Positions 1 to 8,749 of a stretch of DNA of 57,087 bases are shown in pieces; the stretch's first letter is position 1, and the number at the start of each line of letters is the position of its first letter. The notes beneath the pieces were generated by a model. The model saw nothing but the letters and a program-made list of their open reading frames with translations. It ran no database searches and was not told the origin of the DNA. This stretch comes from an uncultured Acidimicrobiales bacterium (lineage in GTDB: Bacteria; Actinomycetota; Acidimicrobiia; Acidimicrobiales; SHLQ01), in assembly GCA_937922235.1 (NCBI GenBank), contig CAKZVC010000079.1:1-57087 (forward strand), in the 5' to 3' direction. The position numbers were made by a program, and so were the translations under genes.

Positions 1-229
1 TTTGGTAGAGCCCGTCAGCGGGGATCCCCGTTGGGGCGTACCCGCGCGTCCACGGCGCTACAGCCCGGTACCCGGCAGCGGCGAGCTCGGGTAGCAGGTG
101 CCGCCACGAGTGCGCCGAGTCGGGGAACCCGTGCAGGCAGACAGCTAAGGGACCCTCACCCGCCTCGAGCCACTCGACGTGTAGTCCGTCGATCTCGGCC
201 GATGACTGAACGATCTCGTGGTGGCTCAT
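1..229 (-). CDS. Alpha/beta hydrolase, partial (3' end beyond window)
   Basis: Only the first 76 codons are present; the gene runs off the left edge. The start is the ATG at 229-227. The peptide shows a short lead-in strand (IDGLHVEWLEAGEGP) and then the HGFPDSAHSW segment, the oxyanion-hole HGxP motif of epoxide-hydrolase or haloalkane-dehalogenase-like alpha/beta hydrolases. The nucleophile elbow and the rest of the triad lie outside the window, so substrate cannot be inferred. It sits 58 bp downstream of the DUF368 gene on the same strand and could be co-transcribed with it. The fold assignment is fairly safe; the specific function is unknown. Confidence 0.7.
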   Translation of the reverse strand, partial: MSHHEIVQSSAEIDGLHVEWLEAGEGPLAVCLHGFPDSAHSWRHLLPELAAAGYRAVAPWTRGYAPTGIPADGLYQ

Positions 230-287
230 GCCCCATGATGTCGGGGGTCTGACCCCAAAAGCCAAATAGGGGCCTGGTTGGCGAGCG

Positions 288-1199
288 TTAGTGATCTTCG
301 GCTGGCTGAGCGAATCGGCTGACGGCAATGACGACGATCGCCGCGGCGATTCCGAGGACTATCGGCAGAACCCATGGAGCGCCGTTTGGCAGTTCGAGGC
401 CGGTGCCGGGGATCGTCTCGACATCGCCATGGCCGACGATGCCGACACCATTCGGCCACGGCCACAGCACTCGCAGCGAGCCGAGCATGAGTCCGAGAAG
501 CACGGCCATCACGGTGTCGTGGTAGTTGTCGAGCAAATGGTTGAGCAGGGAGCTGAACAGACCAAGACCGATGATTGCTCCAAGGCCGACAAGTGCGATC
601 TCAGAGATGATGCGTTCGTCGACAGCGTTGAGAACAACCGCATACATTCCGATCATCAGAAGGATGAACGAGCCGCTAATGCCCGGCAAAATCATTGCGC
701 AGATGGCCAAGGCGCCGGCGAGGACCAAGAGGAACGGCCCAGGGTCACTTGTTGGGCCGGATTGAAAGCCAAGCAGGAAGAACAGCACAACACCGACGGC
801 AAGCGCAATGAGTGCGTGGGTGCTGTTTGGCTCTTTCAGTAGCGCACGGGCCACCACCATCGAGCCAACAACGAGCCCGAAGAACAACCCAGCCATAGCT
901 TCGGCGTGGTTCATGAGGGCGCTCTCGATGATGCCCGACAAGATCAGTACGGCCGATCCAATGCCAGCCAGCAGAGGCATGAGGAAGAGCCAGTCGACCG
1001 ACTTCAACCCGTCAACAAAGCCGCCGATGTCTCCCTTGAGAAGCCGTCCGAGAGCCTTCGAGCCACGCCCGATTGCGGTGATAAGCCCGTTGTAGATCCC
1101 GAGGATCAACGCGACGGTTCCACCCGAAACACCGGGGACAACATCGGATGCGCCCATGGCGAAACCACGGACAAACTGGGCGAGTACTCGTGCAACCAT
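288..1199 (-). CDS. DUF368 family membrane protein (PopT-like undecaprenyl-phosphate translocase)
   Basis: A 303-residue polytopic membrane protein with about eight hydrophobic segments. The N-terminus carries the DUF368 hallmark FVRGFAMGASDVVPGVSGGT, and an internal repeat-like ILPGISGSF appears near residue 170, as expected for this family with its two re-entrant halves. DUF368 proteins (PopT) have been shown in other bacteria to recycle undecaprenyl phosphate across the cytoplasmic membrane for envelope synthesis. The start is ATG at 1199, close to the divergent hydrolase start, so the promoters must overlap or lie inside the genes. The length is typical. Family assignment is confident; transport by this protein is inferred from the family. 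Confidence 0.9.
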   Translation of the reverse strand: MVARVLAQFVRGFAMGASDVVPGVSGGTVALILGIYNGLITAIGRGSKALGRLLKGDIGGFVDGLKSVDWLFLMPLLAGIGSAVLILSGIIESALMNHAEAMAGLFFGLVVGSMVVARALLKEPNSTHALIALAVGVVLFFLLGFQSGPTSDPGPFLLVLAGALAICAMILPGISGSFILLMIGMYAVVLNAVDERIISEIALVGLGAIIGLGLFSSLLNHLLDNYHDTVMAVLLGLMLGSLRVLWPWPNGVGIVGHGDVETIPGTGLELPNGAPWVLPIVLGIAAAIVVIAVSRFAQPAEDH

Positions 1200-1202
1200 C
1201 AG

Positions 1203-2138
1203 ATGAACCTATCGGTCAGCCATGATGGGTTTGTGACACCCCCAGAACCAGAGTTTGAACCGCGGCCAACAGCGCTGCGCCATGTCGTACGTAAGGTTCG
1301 CAACGGTGACGTCGAGCTCCACGCGGAAGCGCTTCTGAACGAAGCGTCGGCGAGCACCGCAGTCCCAGTCCTGTTCCTGTCCGAAGCCGAAGCACCGAGC
1401 ACCCGGTGGTCTGGCGAGCTGCTCCACACACTCGCCGAATCCACAGGCGGGGCGATCTGGTTCGACACCCGAGATTGCGGCCGTAGCTCGTGGCTCGATG
1501 CTCCTTACGACATCACCGATCTGGTCGTTGATGTGCTCGTCGTGCTCGATGCGTTCGAGGTGGACGCAGCGCATGTGGTTGGCCGAGGGATGGGTGGCGA
1601 AGTTGCGCAACGCCTTGCGCTTGGTGCCGCTGATCGAGTGCAGTCGCTCACGTTGCTGTCGACGACGCCCGGTCGGCGGGAGGAGTTCGGGCTTCCTGAA
1701 CAATGGCTGATCGACCAGATGTCTGAGCGATTGTTCGTCGATCCGCCCACGGACCCTGCCGGACAAATCGAATGGCTCGTCGAACTGCAGGAGTGGTTCG
1801 CTGGGCCGGTGTTTGGTTTCGACCGTGATGCAGCGCACGAACGTGCCGTCGAAGAGGTCGGCATTGGCTTCCGAGGGCCGAGCTATCACGGACATGCGGT
1901 CGTCGAGGCCGAGGATGTAGTCGACTACCTGCACAACATCACGACACCTTCACTGGTCATTCACGGAACCGCCGACCCCGTCTTCCCGGTGGCTCATGCC
2001 CAAGCCCTCGCCGACCGGCTCGCAAACGCCGAGCTCGTCCTTATCGAGGGTGTCGGACACGATCTTCCCGGTGGATTTGTTCCGTCGCTTATCGAGCTGA
2101 TCCGTAAGCACATCGGGGTGGCAACCACCAGCGGGTGA
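1203..2138 (+). CDS. Alpha/beta hydrolase-fold protein lacking the nucleophile serine
   Basis: About 311 residues. The C-terminal half has the normal acid and base motifs of an alpha/beta hydrolase: HGTADPVFPV (Asp) and EGVGHDLP (His). The nucleophile elbow, usually GxSxG in the context HVVGxSMGG, reads VVGRGMGGEVAQ, so Gly (GGG codon) replaces Ser. The reading frame is intact on both sides. The protein is therefore probably a non-hydrolytic homologue or uses different chemistry. The start is uncertain: ATG 1203 lies 3 bp from the divergent DUF368 start, and GTG 1233 is an alternative. The frame stays open further upstream to 906, but that part overlaps DUF368 and is rejected. Confidence 0.8.
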   Translation: MNLSVSHDGFVTPPEPEFEPRPTALRHVVRKVRNGDVELHAEALLNEASASTAVPVLFLSEAEAPSTRWSGELLHTLAESTGGAIWFDTRDCGRSSWLDAPYDITDLVVDVLVVLDAFEVDAAHVVGRGMGGEVAQRLALGAADRVQSLTLLSTTPGRREEFGLPEQWLIDQMSERLFVDPPTDPAGQIEWLVELQEWFAGPVFGFDRDAAHERAVEEVGIGFRGPSYHGHAVVEAEDVVDYLHNITTPSLVIHGTADPVFPVAHAQALADRLANAELVLIEGVGHDLPGGFVPSLIELIRKHIGVATTSG

Positions 2139-2201
2139 GCCGGCGGCGGAGGCCGATCCTGCCGGAGGTGTGACCGATGTCTAGCGTCTACACTCGCTCC
2201 C

Positions 2202-3749
2202 ATGATCTTCACCTCGAACCTTCCAGACGTCGAGATTCCCTCCGGCATCTCCATCACCGATTTCACCTTGCGGATGGCGGACGAACTGGGCGACAAGCCG
2301 GCAATTATCGACGGACCGACGGGCCGGACACAGACGTTCAAGGAACTCAAAGAAGGTATCCAGCTCATCGCTGGTGGGCTCGCCGCTCGTGGGTTTGGCC
2401 CCGGCCACACGCTGGCACTCATGGCTCCGAACGTGCCCGAGTATGCATCGTTCTTTCACGGCGCAGCGCTTGCGGGTGGCACAGTCACCACGATCAACCC
2501 GACGTACACCGCTGGGGAGGTCACTCATCAGCTCAACGACTCAGGGGCAACAATCCTGGTCACGATCAGCATGTTCCTCGACGTTGCCCGCGAGGCAATG
2601 GAAGGCACGAGCGTCACCGAGCTCGTCACGATCGACCCAGTCGAAGGGGTCACGTCGATGTTCGACTTTCTCACCAGCGAACCGCTGACCGAGCAAGTTC
2701 CCGTCGATACGGCCAACGTGCCGGTTGTGTTGCCGTACTCGTCGGGCACCACCGGCCGTAGCAAGGGCGTTGTGCTCTCCCACGACAACCTCACCGCAAA
2801 CATCGAGCAGTGTAAGCATGTGCTCAGTTACGGCCCCAACGACGTTGCGCTGGCGATCCTGCCGTTCTTCCACATCTACGGCATGCAGGTGCTTATGAAC
2901 GGCCTGCTGGCGAATGGGGTCACGATCGTGACCATGCCACGCTTCGACTTGGAGGAAGCCCTCAAGAACGTGCAGACCCACAAGGTCACCTGGTTCTTCG
3001 CCGTACCACCGATCGTGCTTGCGTTGGCGAAACATCCGCTGGTCGATGAGTTCGAAACCGACTCGCTCAACGTGATCTTCTCTGGCGCTGCGCCACTTTC
3101 GGCCGAACTGGGCCAGGAGGCAGAAGACCGGCTCGGCTGCTCGGTGATCCAGGGATACGGCATGACCGAACTGTCACCGGTTTCACATGCCACCATTCCT
3201 GGGCAGGGCAAGCCGGGCTCGTCGGGCGTGACGGTATCGAACACCGAGTGCCGCATCGTCGACGCCGAAGGGAACGACCTTGGCGTTGACGAAGATGGCG
3301 AGCTCTGGATCCGGGGTCCTCAGGTCATGAAGGGGTATCTCAACAACGAGGAAGCTACAGCCGCGACCATCGACGATGACGGCTGGCTTCATACCGGCGA
3401 TGTGGCCCACCTCGACGAAGACGGTCACATCTACATCGTTGATCGCATCAAGGAGCTCATCAAGTTCAAGGGATTCCAGGTGCCGCCTGCCGAACTCGAA
3501 GGCTTGCTGCTGACCCATCCGGCCGTCGCTGATTCGGCAGTTATCGGCATCCCAGACGATGAGGCCGGCGAGATCCCAAAGGCTTTCATCACCCTGAAAC
3601 CAGGCGCCGAGGCGACCGCAGAAGAGATTCAGGAGTTCGTCAAAGGGCAGGTTGCGACCTACAAACAGATCCGGTTGCTCGAGTTTTTACCGGAGATTCC
3701 AAAGTCAGCATCGGGGAAGATCCTTCGCCGGGAGCTCCGCGACCGCTAA
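2202..3749 (+). CDS. Acyl-CoA synthetase (AMP-forming), 4-coumarate-CoA ligase-like
   Basis: A 515-residue ANL-superfamily ligase that would activate a carboxylic acid with ATP and CoA in the cytoplasm. The P-loop-like A3 motif YSSGTTGRSKG is at about residues 179-189. Later come GYGMTE, the TGD and DRIKELIKFKG hinge motifs, and the catalytic C-terminal lysine in PKSASGK. Length and motif order are normal for the 4CL or medium/long-chain subgroup. The start ATG 2202 places the protein N-terminus at the usual position. The preceding gene ends 63 bp upstream and the dynamin-like gene follows after 9 bp, so it may head that operon. The substrate is unknown; nothing identifies it as a DmdB-type ligase. 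Confidence 0.93.
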   Translation: MIFTSNLPDVEIPSGISITDFTLRMADELGDKPAIIDGPTGRTQTFKELKEGIQLIAGGLAARGFGPGHTLALMAPNVPEYASFFHGAALAGGTVTTINPTYTAGEVTHQLNDSGATILVTISMFLDVAREAMEGTSVTELVTIDPVEGVTSMFDFLTSEPLTEQVPVDTANVPVVLPYSSGTTGRSKGVVLSHDNLTANIEQCKHVLSYGPNDVALAILPFFHIYGMQVLMNGLLANGVTIVTMPRFDLEEALKNVQTHKVTWFFAVPPIVLALAKHPLVDEFETDSLNVIFSGAAPLSAELGQEAEDRLGCSVIQGYGMTELSPVSHATIPGQGKPGSSGVTVSNTECRIVDAEGNDLGVDEDGELWIRGPQVMKGYLNNEEATAATIDDDGWLHTGDVAHLDEDGHIYIVDRIKELIKFKGFQVPPAELEGLLLTHPAVADSAVIGIPDDEAGEIPKAFITLKPGAEATAEEIQEFVKGQVATYKQIRLLEFLPEIPKSASGKILRRELRDR

Positions 3750-3758
3750 ACAGGCCGT

Positions 3759-5453
3759 ATGACCAACGCCCTCGCCACGACCGAGGCCATCGAAGAACTC
3801 CGTGCCCAGCTGGTGTCGAGCGAACTTTCGCTCGACCTACCTGGTGCAGAGGAGGCTCGCCGCGAACGCACGGAATTGATCGATCAAATCGATGACTACC
3901 TGCTGCCGCGTCTTCGTCGCCTTGACGCCCCGCTCCTTGCGGTTCTTGGTGGGTCGACGGGAGCGGGCAAGTCGACCATCACGAACAGCCTTGTCGGAGT
4001 TGATGTAACCCAAGCGGGCGTACTGCGCCCCACGACTCGTGCTCCGGTACTGGTCTGCCACCCCGACGACATTGCGTGGTTCGAAGACGACGCTGGTGTG
4101 CTTGCTGGCTTGCCACGATCGACCAGCGCCAGCGCAGTCGGGCAGATCGGATTACGCCTCGTTACCTCCGACGCGCTCACACCGGGCTTGGCAATTCTTG
4201 ATGCACCCGACATCGATTCGATCGAGGTCGCAAACCACGACCTTGCCGCTCAGCTTCTCGGCGCTGCCGACCTGTGGATCTTTGTGACCACCGCAGCCCG
4301 GTACGCCGATGCGGTGCCGTGGGAGTACTTGGGTCTGGCCCAAGAACGTGGCGCAGCGCTCTCGATAGTTATCAACCGCATTCCGCCGGGGTCCGAGCAG
4401 GAAGTAGCGCATCACTTCTCCTCGATGCTCGCTGAACGCTCGCTGGGCGCAACGAATGTGTTCACCGTGTCTGAACGAGACCTCGACGAGGGCCGCATTG
4501 GCGCCGAACTCGACCCCGTTCGCACCTGGCTTCAGTCGTTGGCGGCAGACGCCGCACAGCGCCAACAGATGGTGGGCGCAACTCTTGATGGAGCACTTGC
4601 ATCGATACCCGATCGAGTCGATCGAATCGCCTCGGCACTCGACGACCAGGCAGAACGCCTCGACGCGCTCCGGGCGATCACTACTCGTCGCTACGCCCAG
4701 GCCCTCATCGACATCGACACCGAGCTCGACCGCGGAACCCTGCTTCGAGGTGAGGTACTCGACCAGTGGCGTGAATTTGTCGGCACCGGTGCGTTCATGT
4801 CGAAGCTCGAGGCGGGCGTCAGCAAGGTCCGTGACACGCTTCGCGGGCTGTTCAACAGCGGCCCTACGCCCGATCAGCAAGCGGCCGGCCAGCTTGAATC
4901 AAATCTGCTTGTCGTTACCCGTGACGCGGTCGACCGCGCTGCGCTCGATGTCGTCGAGCAGTGGGAAGCCAGGCCCGGCGGTCAACAGGCGCTTGCCGAC
5001 TCCGAGCAGTCGTTGGCTTCGCTCAGCCGCGCGTCAGGAGAGCTCGGCGGCAAGATCGAACACGAGCTGGCAGCCTGGGAGGAATACGTACTCGACCTCG
5101 TACGAGAGCAATCGGGTGACAAGGTCACGATCGCTCGAACCTTGAGTACTGGCATCAACGGTGTTGGGGTTGCGCTGATGGTCGCGGTCTTTAGTCAGAC
5201 CGGTGGCATTACCGGTGGCGAAGCTGCGGTTGCGGGTGGAACAGCTGCAGTGTCGCAGGCTGTGCTCACTGCAGTCTTTGGTGAGCAGGCGGTCCGCGAC
5301 CTTGCACGCGATGCTCGCGAGGACCTCATCAACCGCCTGTCGGCACTCATCGAACTTGATCGTCGACGCTTTGACGCGCTCCTCGGCGAAGGCACGGCTC
5401 TTGGGGATCCGCTGCGCGACGTGTCGGCGGATCTGCAGAAAGCAGTGAGTTGA
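3759..5453 (+). CDS. Dynamin-like GTPase (first of tandem pair)
   Basis: A 564-residue predicted GTPase. The G1 P-loop GGSTGAGKST is at residues 64-73, a G2-type threonine is in RPTTRAP, G3 is LDAPD, and the G4 position reads VINRIP rather than NKxD. Long helical, coiled-coil-prone stretches follow. A Gly/Ala-rich hydrophobic segment (about residues 470-510) could be a membrane-inserting hairpin. This architecture is that of bacterial dynamin-like proteins, which remodel membranes. The second GTPase gene begins 20 bp downstream, resembling the paired DynA and DynB genes of Streptomyces; that functional parallel is inference. Confidence 0.8.
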   Translation: MTNALATTEAIEELRAQLVSSELSLDLPGAEEARRERTELIDQIDDYLLPRLRRLDAPLLAVLGGSTGAGKSTITNSLVGVDVTQAGVLRPTTRAPVLVCHPDDIAWFEDDAGVLAGLPRSTSASAVGQIGLRLVTSDALTPGLAILDAPDIDSIEVANHDLAAQLLGAADLWIFVTTAARYADAVPWEYLGLAQERGAALSIVINRIPPGSEQEVAHHFSSMLAERSLGATNVFTVSERDLDEGRIGAELDPVRTWLQSLAADAAQRQQMVGATLDGALASIPDRVDRIASALDDQAERLDALRAITTRRYAQALIDIDTELDRGTLLRGEVLDQWREFVGTGAFMSKLEAGVSKVRDTLRGLFNSGPTPDQQAAGQLESNLLVVTRDAVDRAALDVVEQWEARPGGQQALADSEQSLASLSRASGELGGKIEHELAAWEEYVLDLVREQSGDKVTIARTLSTGINGVGVALMVAVFSQTGGITGGEAAVAGGTAAVSQAVLTAVFGEQAVRDLARDAREDLINRLSALIELDRRRFDALLGEGTALGDPLRDVSADLQKAVS

Positions 5454-5473
5454 AGGGCGAGGGGCTAGTCACC

Positions 5474-7060
5474 ATGGCGAAATCAACAGAAGAACTGACA
5501 CCTGATGCTGAAGGTCGCATCGACTCGGCGCTCGTGGCGCGTCTCGACGCATTCGACGACGCAGCGAAGCTCGCAACGAAGTACTACCCCGAAGCCGAGG
5601 TGGAGTCGCTCGACGCACTTCGAGCGAAGGCCCGAGGCCGACTCCGCCACGGCACTCGGCTGACGGTTGTTGCTATTGCCGGTGCGACCGGTTCCGGGAA
5701 GTCATCGATCGTCAATCGTCTCGCCGGTACCGAGCTCACAAAGAGCTCGGTACGCCGCCCGACTACATCGGCGACCCACGCGGTCGTATGGGGCGACGAA
5801 GATGCTGGGCCCTTGCTCGACTGGCTCGACATCAGCCATCGCTATCAGGTCGAGTCCGAGGCCGATGGTTCGGCCACACCACTCGATGGGCTCGTGCTGC
5901 TCGACCTTCCCGATCACGACTCGACCGCCGTCGAACACCGAATTGAGGTCGACCGTTTGGTTGAGCTCGTCGACGTCTTGGTGTGGGTAACTGACCCGCA
6001 GAAGTACGCCGACGCAGCGCTGCATCTCGGCTACATCCAACCGCTCGCGCATCATGCGGGGATCCTCCGGTTCGTTCTGAACCAAGTTGACCGTCTCGAA
6101 GATGGCGGAGCGTCGGTGGCGGCCGACTTCGGGCGCTTGGTAGCCGACGACGGCATTGCCGGGGCGGAAGTTCTTCCCGTGTCCGCGTTGACCGGCGCCG
6201 GGTTCGACCGCTTTGAGGCGGAGCTCGCCGAAGCAATCGCGGCCCGTAATGCCGCACTTGTACGCGTCGACGCAGACCTCGCAGAGGCGGCGAGCGCGCT
6301 TGCCGTCGAGGGCACGTTCACCGACGCAGAGGGCAAGAACCGCGCGACGTTGATTGAAGGCTTGGCTGAGGCTGCCGGTTCGGACGCCGCCGCCGATGTC
6401 GCCGTCCGCCATCACACACGCCAGGGCAGCCTCACCATGGGGTGGCCATTCACTCGGTGGGCTCGTCGCCTGGCCCGCAAGCCTCTGGCCGACCTGCCGG
6501 GCCCTGGTCGAACTGGCGCAGCCGAACCTCGCGCCGATCTCGCGATCCGCGACTACGCCGAAGCCGTTGCGGGCACGAGCAAGACGCCGTGGCCGGCCGC
6601 TGTCAGAAACGCTGCGTTTAGCGAACGTGACGAACTGCTCGACGACCTGCGTCGCACGGTCGGACGCGAGACGATGAAGGCCGGCTCGCAGCCGAAGTGG
6701 TGGCTTGCGATCGCCTGGTTGCAGCGCATTCTCGCGATTACGGCAGTCGTGGGCCTGGTGTGGTTGATCGTCGTCGCAGTGCTTGGAGGGTTCTTCCAGT
6801 TCGATACCGAACCCCTGCTTCCGCCCACACCAGAGGCTGAATGGATGCCCCTTCCGAGCGCGCTACTGATCGGCGGCGCAGTCATTGGCATGCTCGTCGC
6901 CTTGCTCATGCGAATCCCGTTGGGCGTTGGTGCACAGCGTCGAGGACGGAGCGCTCGAAAGGCGATCGAAAAGCAAGTCCACGATCACGCCCAAGCACGA
7001 GTTGTCGACGCCGTCGTCGCCGTTGCTGTCGATCGAGACGCGATCGCGTCTCTCAACTAG
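5474..7060 (+). CDS. Dynamin-like GTPase with C-terminal transmembrane hairpin (second of pair)
   Basis: About 528 residues. G1 is GATGSGKSS at residues 70-78, G3 is LLDLPDHDS, and G4 is NQVD. Two transmembrane segments lie near the C-terminus (WLQRILAITAVVGLVWLIVV and ALLIGGAVIGMLVALL) and are followed by a basic tail, so the protein is membrane anchored with a cytoplasmic GTPase head. The frame is open from a TTG at 5450, but the ATG at 5474 is preferred because the purine-rich GAAGGGCGAGGGG lies just upstream as a ribosome-binding site. It is cotranscribed with the preceding dynamin-like gene. The two proteins probably act as hetero-partners. Confidence 0.82.
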   Translation: MAKSTEELTPDAEGRIDSALVARLDAFDDAAKLATKYYPEAEVESLDALRAKARGRLRHGTRLTVVAIAGATGSGKSSIVNRLAGTELTKSSVRRPTTSATHAVVWGDEDAGPLLDWLDISHRYQVESEADGSATPLDGLVLLDLPDHDSTAVEHRIEVDRLVELVDVLVWVTDPQKYADAALHLGYIQPLAHHAGILRFVLNQVDRLEDGGASVAADFGRLVADDGIAGAEVLPVSALTGAGFDRFEAELAEAIAARNAALVRVDADLAEAASALAVEGTFTDAEGKNRATLIEGLAEAAGSDAAADVAVRHHTRQGSLTMGWPFTRWARRLARKPLADLPGPGRTGAAEPRADLAIRDYAEAVAGTSKTPWPAAVRNAAFSERDELLDDLRRTVGRETMKAGSQPKWWLAIAWLQRILAITAVVGLVWLIVVAVLGGFFQFDTEPLLPPTPEAEWMPLPSALLIGGAVIGMLVALLMRIPLGVGAQRRGRSARKAIEKQVHDHAQARVVDAVVAVAVDRDAIASLN

Positions 7061-7064
7061 CGGT

Positions 7065-7778
7065 TCAGATCGGGTCGAGCCCGAGTGCTGCGCTCACCCG
7101 CGTGGCAATTATGTCCGCCATATAGCCGTAGCCTTTCGGGCCCGGATGCCACTTGTCGTCGCCCATCCCGTCCCGAGAAGGCCACTTCCACGGCCAGAAC
7201 AATTCGAACTCCTTCTCGGCGGCGACGGCCTCGATCGTGCGGTTGAACTTCCGTGCCATGAGCGAGTTGCCCGCGTGATGAACGCCGACTCGAGCAACGA
7301 CTGATCGAGGCGTCATGGCGTCCAAGATCGTCGTGAGCTCGTCGGTGGCCTGAGGCCACGTGCCCGCAGCCATCAAGTTATTTGCTCCCGCGAGGAAGCT
7401 CATGATCTGGGGCTCGTGTCCATCGGCCTGAAGCTGGTCGATTCGGGGAAGCTGGTAGTCGACGATGTCACGAAACTGGGCGCCGGTGATTCCAAGGTTG
7501 ATAACTCGCCACGGATCGCCCGTGGCGATCTTCAACCGATCGAGCACCAACGGAATCCAGCTCTTCAACGGATCAGGAGAACCAATACCCTGCGACGTCG
7601 AATCACCAAGTGCGATCCACAACGGCCCTTGGGCTGCTGCCGCCTCAGCATTCCACTCATCCCAGAACTGCGCGTGCGGCTCGCGCTGGGCTTCGACCAT
7701 CGCCACCTTCGTCGACATCTGCGATACAACTCGGCTCAGGGCCCCAGTCTCGCGCCGGTGCATGGGTGCAAAGCTCAT
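7065..7778 (-). CDS. SGNH/GDSL-type hydrolase
   Basis: About 237 residues. Block I is WIALGDSTSQGIG with the catalytic Ser, the block II Gly lies in NLGITG, block III is AGANNLM with the Asn, and block V is DDKWHPGPKGY with the Asp-His pair. All four SGNH catalytic positions are present, so an active esterase or lipase-like enzyme is expected. No signal peptide is obvious. The ATG at 7778 is preferred over a TTG at 7796 because GGGCGAG lies upstream. The gene ends 5 bp from the stop of the second dynamin-like gene (convergent) and is divergent from the lyase gene. Confidence 0.87.
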   Translation of the reverse strand: MSFAPMHRRETGALSRVVSQMSTKVAMVEAQREPHAQFWDEWNAEAAAAQGPLWIALGDSTSQGIGSPDPLKSWIPLVLDRLKIATGDPWRVINLGITGAQFRDIVDYQLPRIDQLQADGHEPQIMSFLAGANNLMAAGTWPQATDELTTILDAMTPRSVVARVGVHHAGNSLMARKFNRTIEAVAAEKEFELFWPWKWPSRDGMGDDKWHPGPKGYGYMADIIATRVSAALGLDPI

Positions 7779-7835
7779 GGACACAGTCTCGCCCAATCCA
7801 AGAGCGTGAACGCGTCACGAACTACCGTGATCGTC

Positions 7836-8672
7836 ATGCGCACACGTTCGATGTTGTTTGGCCCAGCCCAGCGAACGGATTTCGTACCGAAATTCGTTGC
7901 GGCGGGTGCCGACATTGGGGTGCTCGACCTTGAAGATGCAACTCCCGAGTCGGGGAAGGCAGCCGGTCGGGAAGCTCTTGTCGACGCTCGGCCTGGTGAA
8001 GGTGATCTCGGCGCGATGACGCTCCTTGTTCGCACCAATGGCATCGGCACTCCGCACTTTGCCGACGATGTGCGTGCCGCTGCTGCAGCCGGCGTTCATG
8101 GCCTGGTAGTGCCGAAACTGGAGACTCATCGTGAGGTCCAAGATGTTCGCCGCGAGATGGAGAAGACCGGGCTTGACGATGCTGTTCTGTGCGCTGGCAT
8201 CGAGTCGGTCGCTGGCGTCTATCAAGCGGTAGAAGTCATCGGTGCCGGCGTCGATTTGGCGTACTTCGGAGCGGAAGATTTCATCACTGACATCGGTGGC
8301 GTCCGCACCGAGTCGAACACCGAGGTGCTGTACGCCCGATCCAGGGTGGCCATGGCCGCCCGCTTGTCTGGCGTCGCGGCGCTCGACCAAGTAGTTGTCG
8401 ACCTCGAAGACGGTGACCGTTTCACCAGTGAGGCGGCGCTGGCGCGGTCCCTTGGCTTCCAGGGCAAGCTATGCATTCATCCGTCGCAGGTGGCCCTGGC
8501 GAACACTGCGTTTACCCCGTCAGCCGACGAGCTCGACTGGGCTCGCGGAGTCGTCGCAGCAGCCGAAGAGGCCGAGCATGACGGCCGTGGTGTTGTTTCC
8601 TATGAAGGCACGATGGTTGATGCTCCGATCGTCAACCGGGCTCGCCACCTCCTCGCGCGCTTCGACTCCTAG
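7836..8672 (+). CDS. HpcH/HpaI aldolase / citrate lyase beta-like (CitE-like) protein
   Basis: A 278-residue TIM-barrel protein of the CitE-like group, which cleaves or forms C-C bonds in acyl-CoA or oxo-acid substrates. Motifs seen: RSMLFGPA near the N-terminus, LDLEDATPESGK with the metal- and substrate-binding Asp-Glu, the GIES loop, GAEDFITDIGG, and KLCIHPSQV near the C-terminus, all characteristic of CitE and malyl-CoA-lyase relatives. ATG 7836 is chosen since the conserved region begins immediately; the frame is open further upstream but that stretch overlaps the divergent SGNH gene. The substrate is unknown. Confidence 0.9.
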   Translation: MRTRSMLFGPAQRTDFVPKFVAAGADIGVLDLEDATPESGKAAGREALVDARPGEGDLGAMTLLVRTNGIGTPHFADDVRAAAAAGVHGLVVPKLETHREVQDVRREMEKTGLDDAVLCAGIESVAGVYQAVEVIGAGVDLAYFGAEDFITDIGGVRTESNTEVLYARSRVAMAARLSGVAALDQVVVDLEDGDRFTSEAALARSLGFQGKLCIHPSQVALANTAFTPSADELDWARGVVAAAEEAEHDGRGVVSYEGTMVDAPIVNRARHLLARFDS

Positions 8673-8749
8673 GAAAATCAGCCATTTTTGACGGCAAATA
8701 GTCCGTCTGGCCTGGGGGTAGCGCACCGAACGCGCCGATCTATCTCCTG

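Noticed and set aside
906..1202. Upstream extension of the 1203 hydrolase frame
   Set aside because: It overlaps the well-supported DUF368 gene on the other strand and adds no hydrolase-like sequence.
2202..3749. Assigning the acyl-CoA ligase as DmdB to match the DmdA-like gene
   Set aside because: The ligase is 48 kb away and its motifs are those of the 4-coumarate-CoA ligase group; no dmdC or dmdD is nearby.
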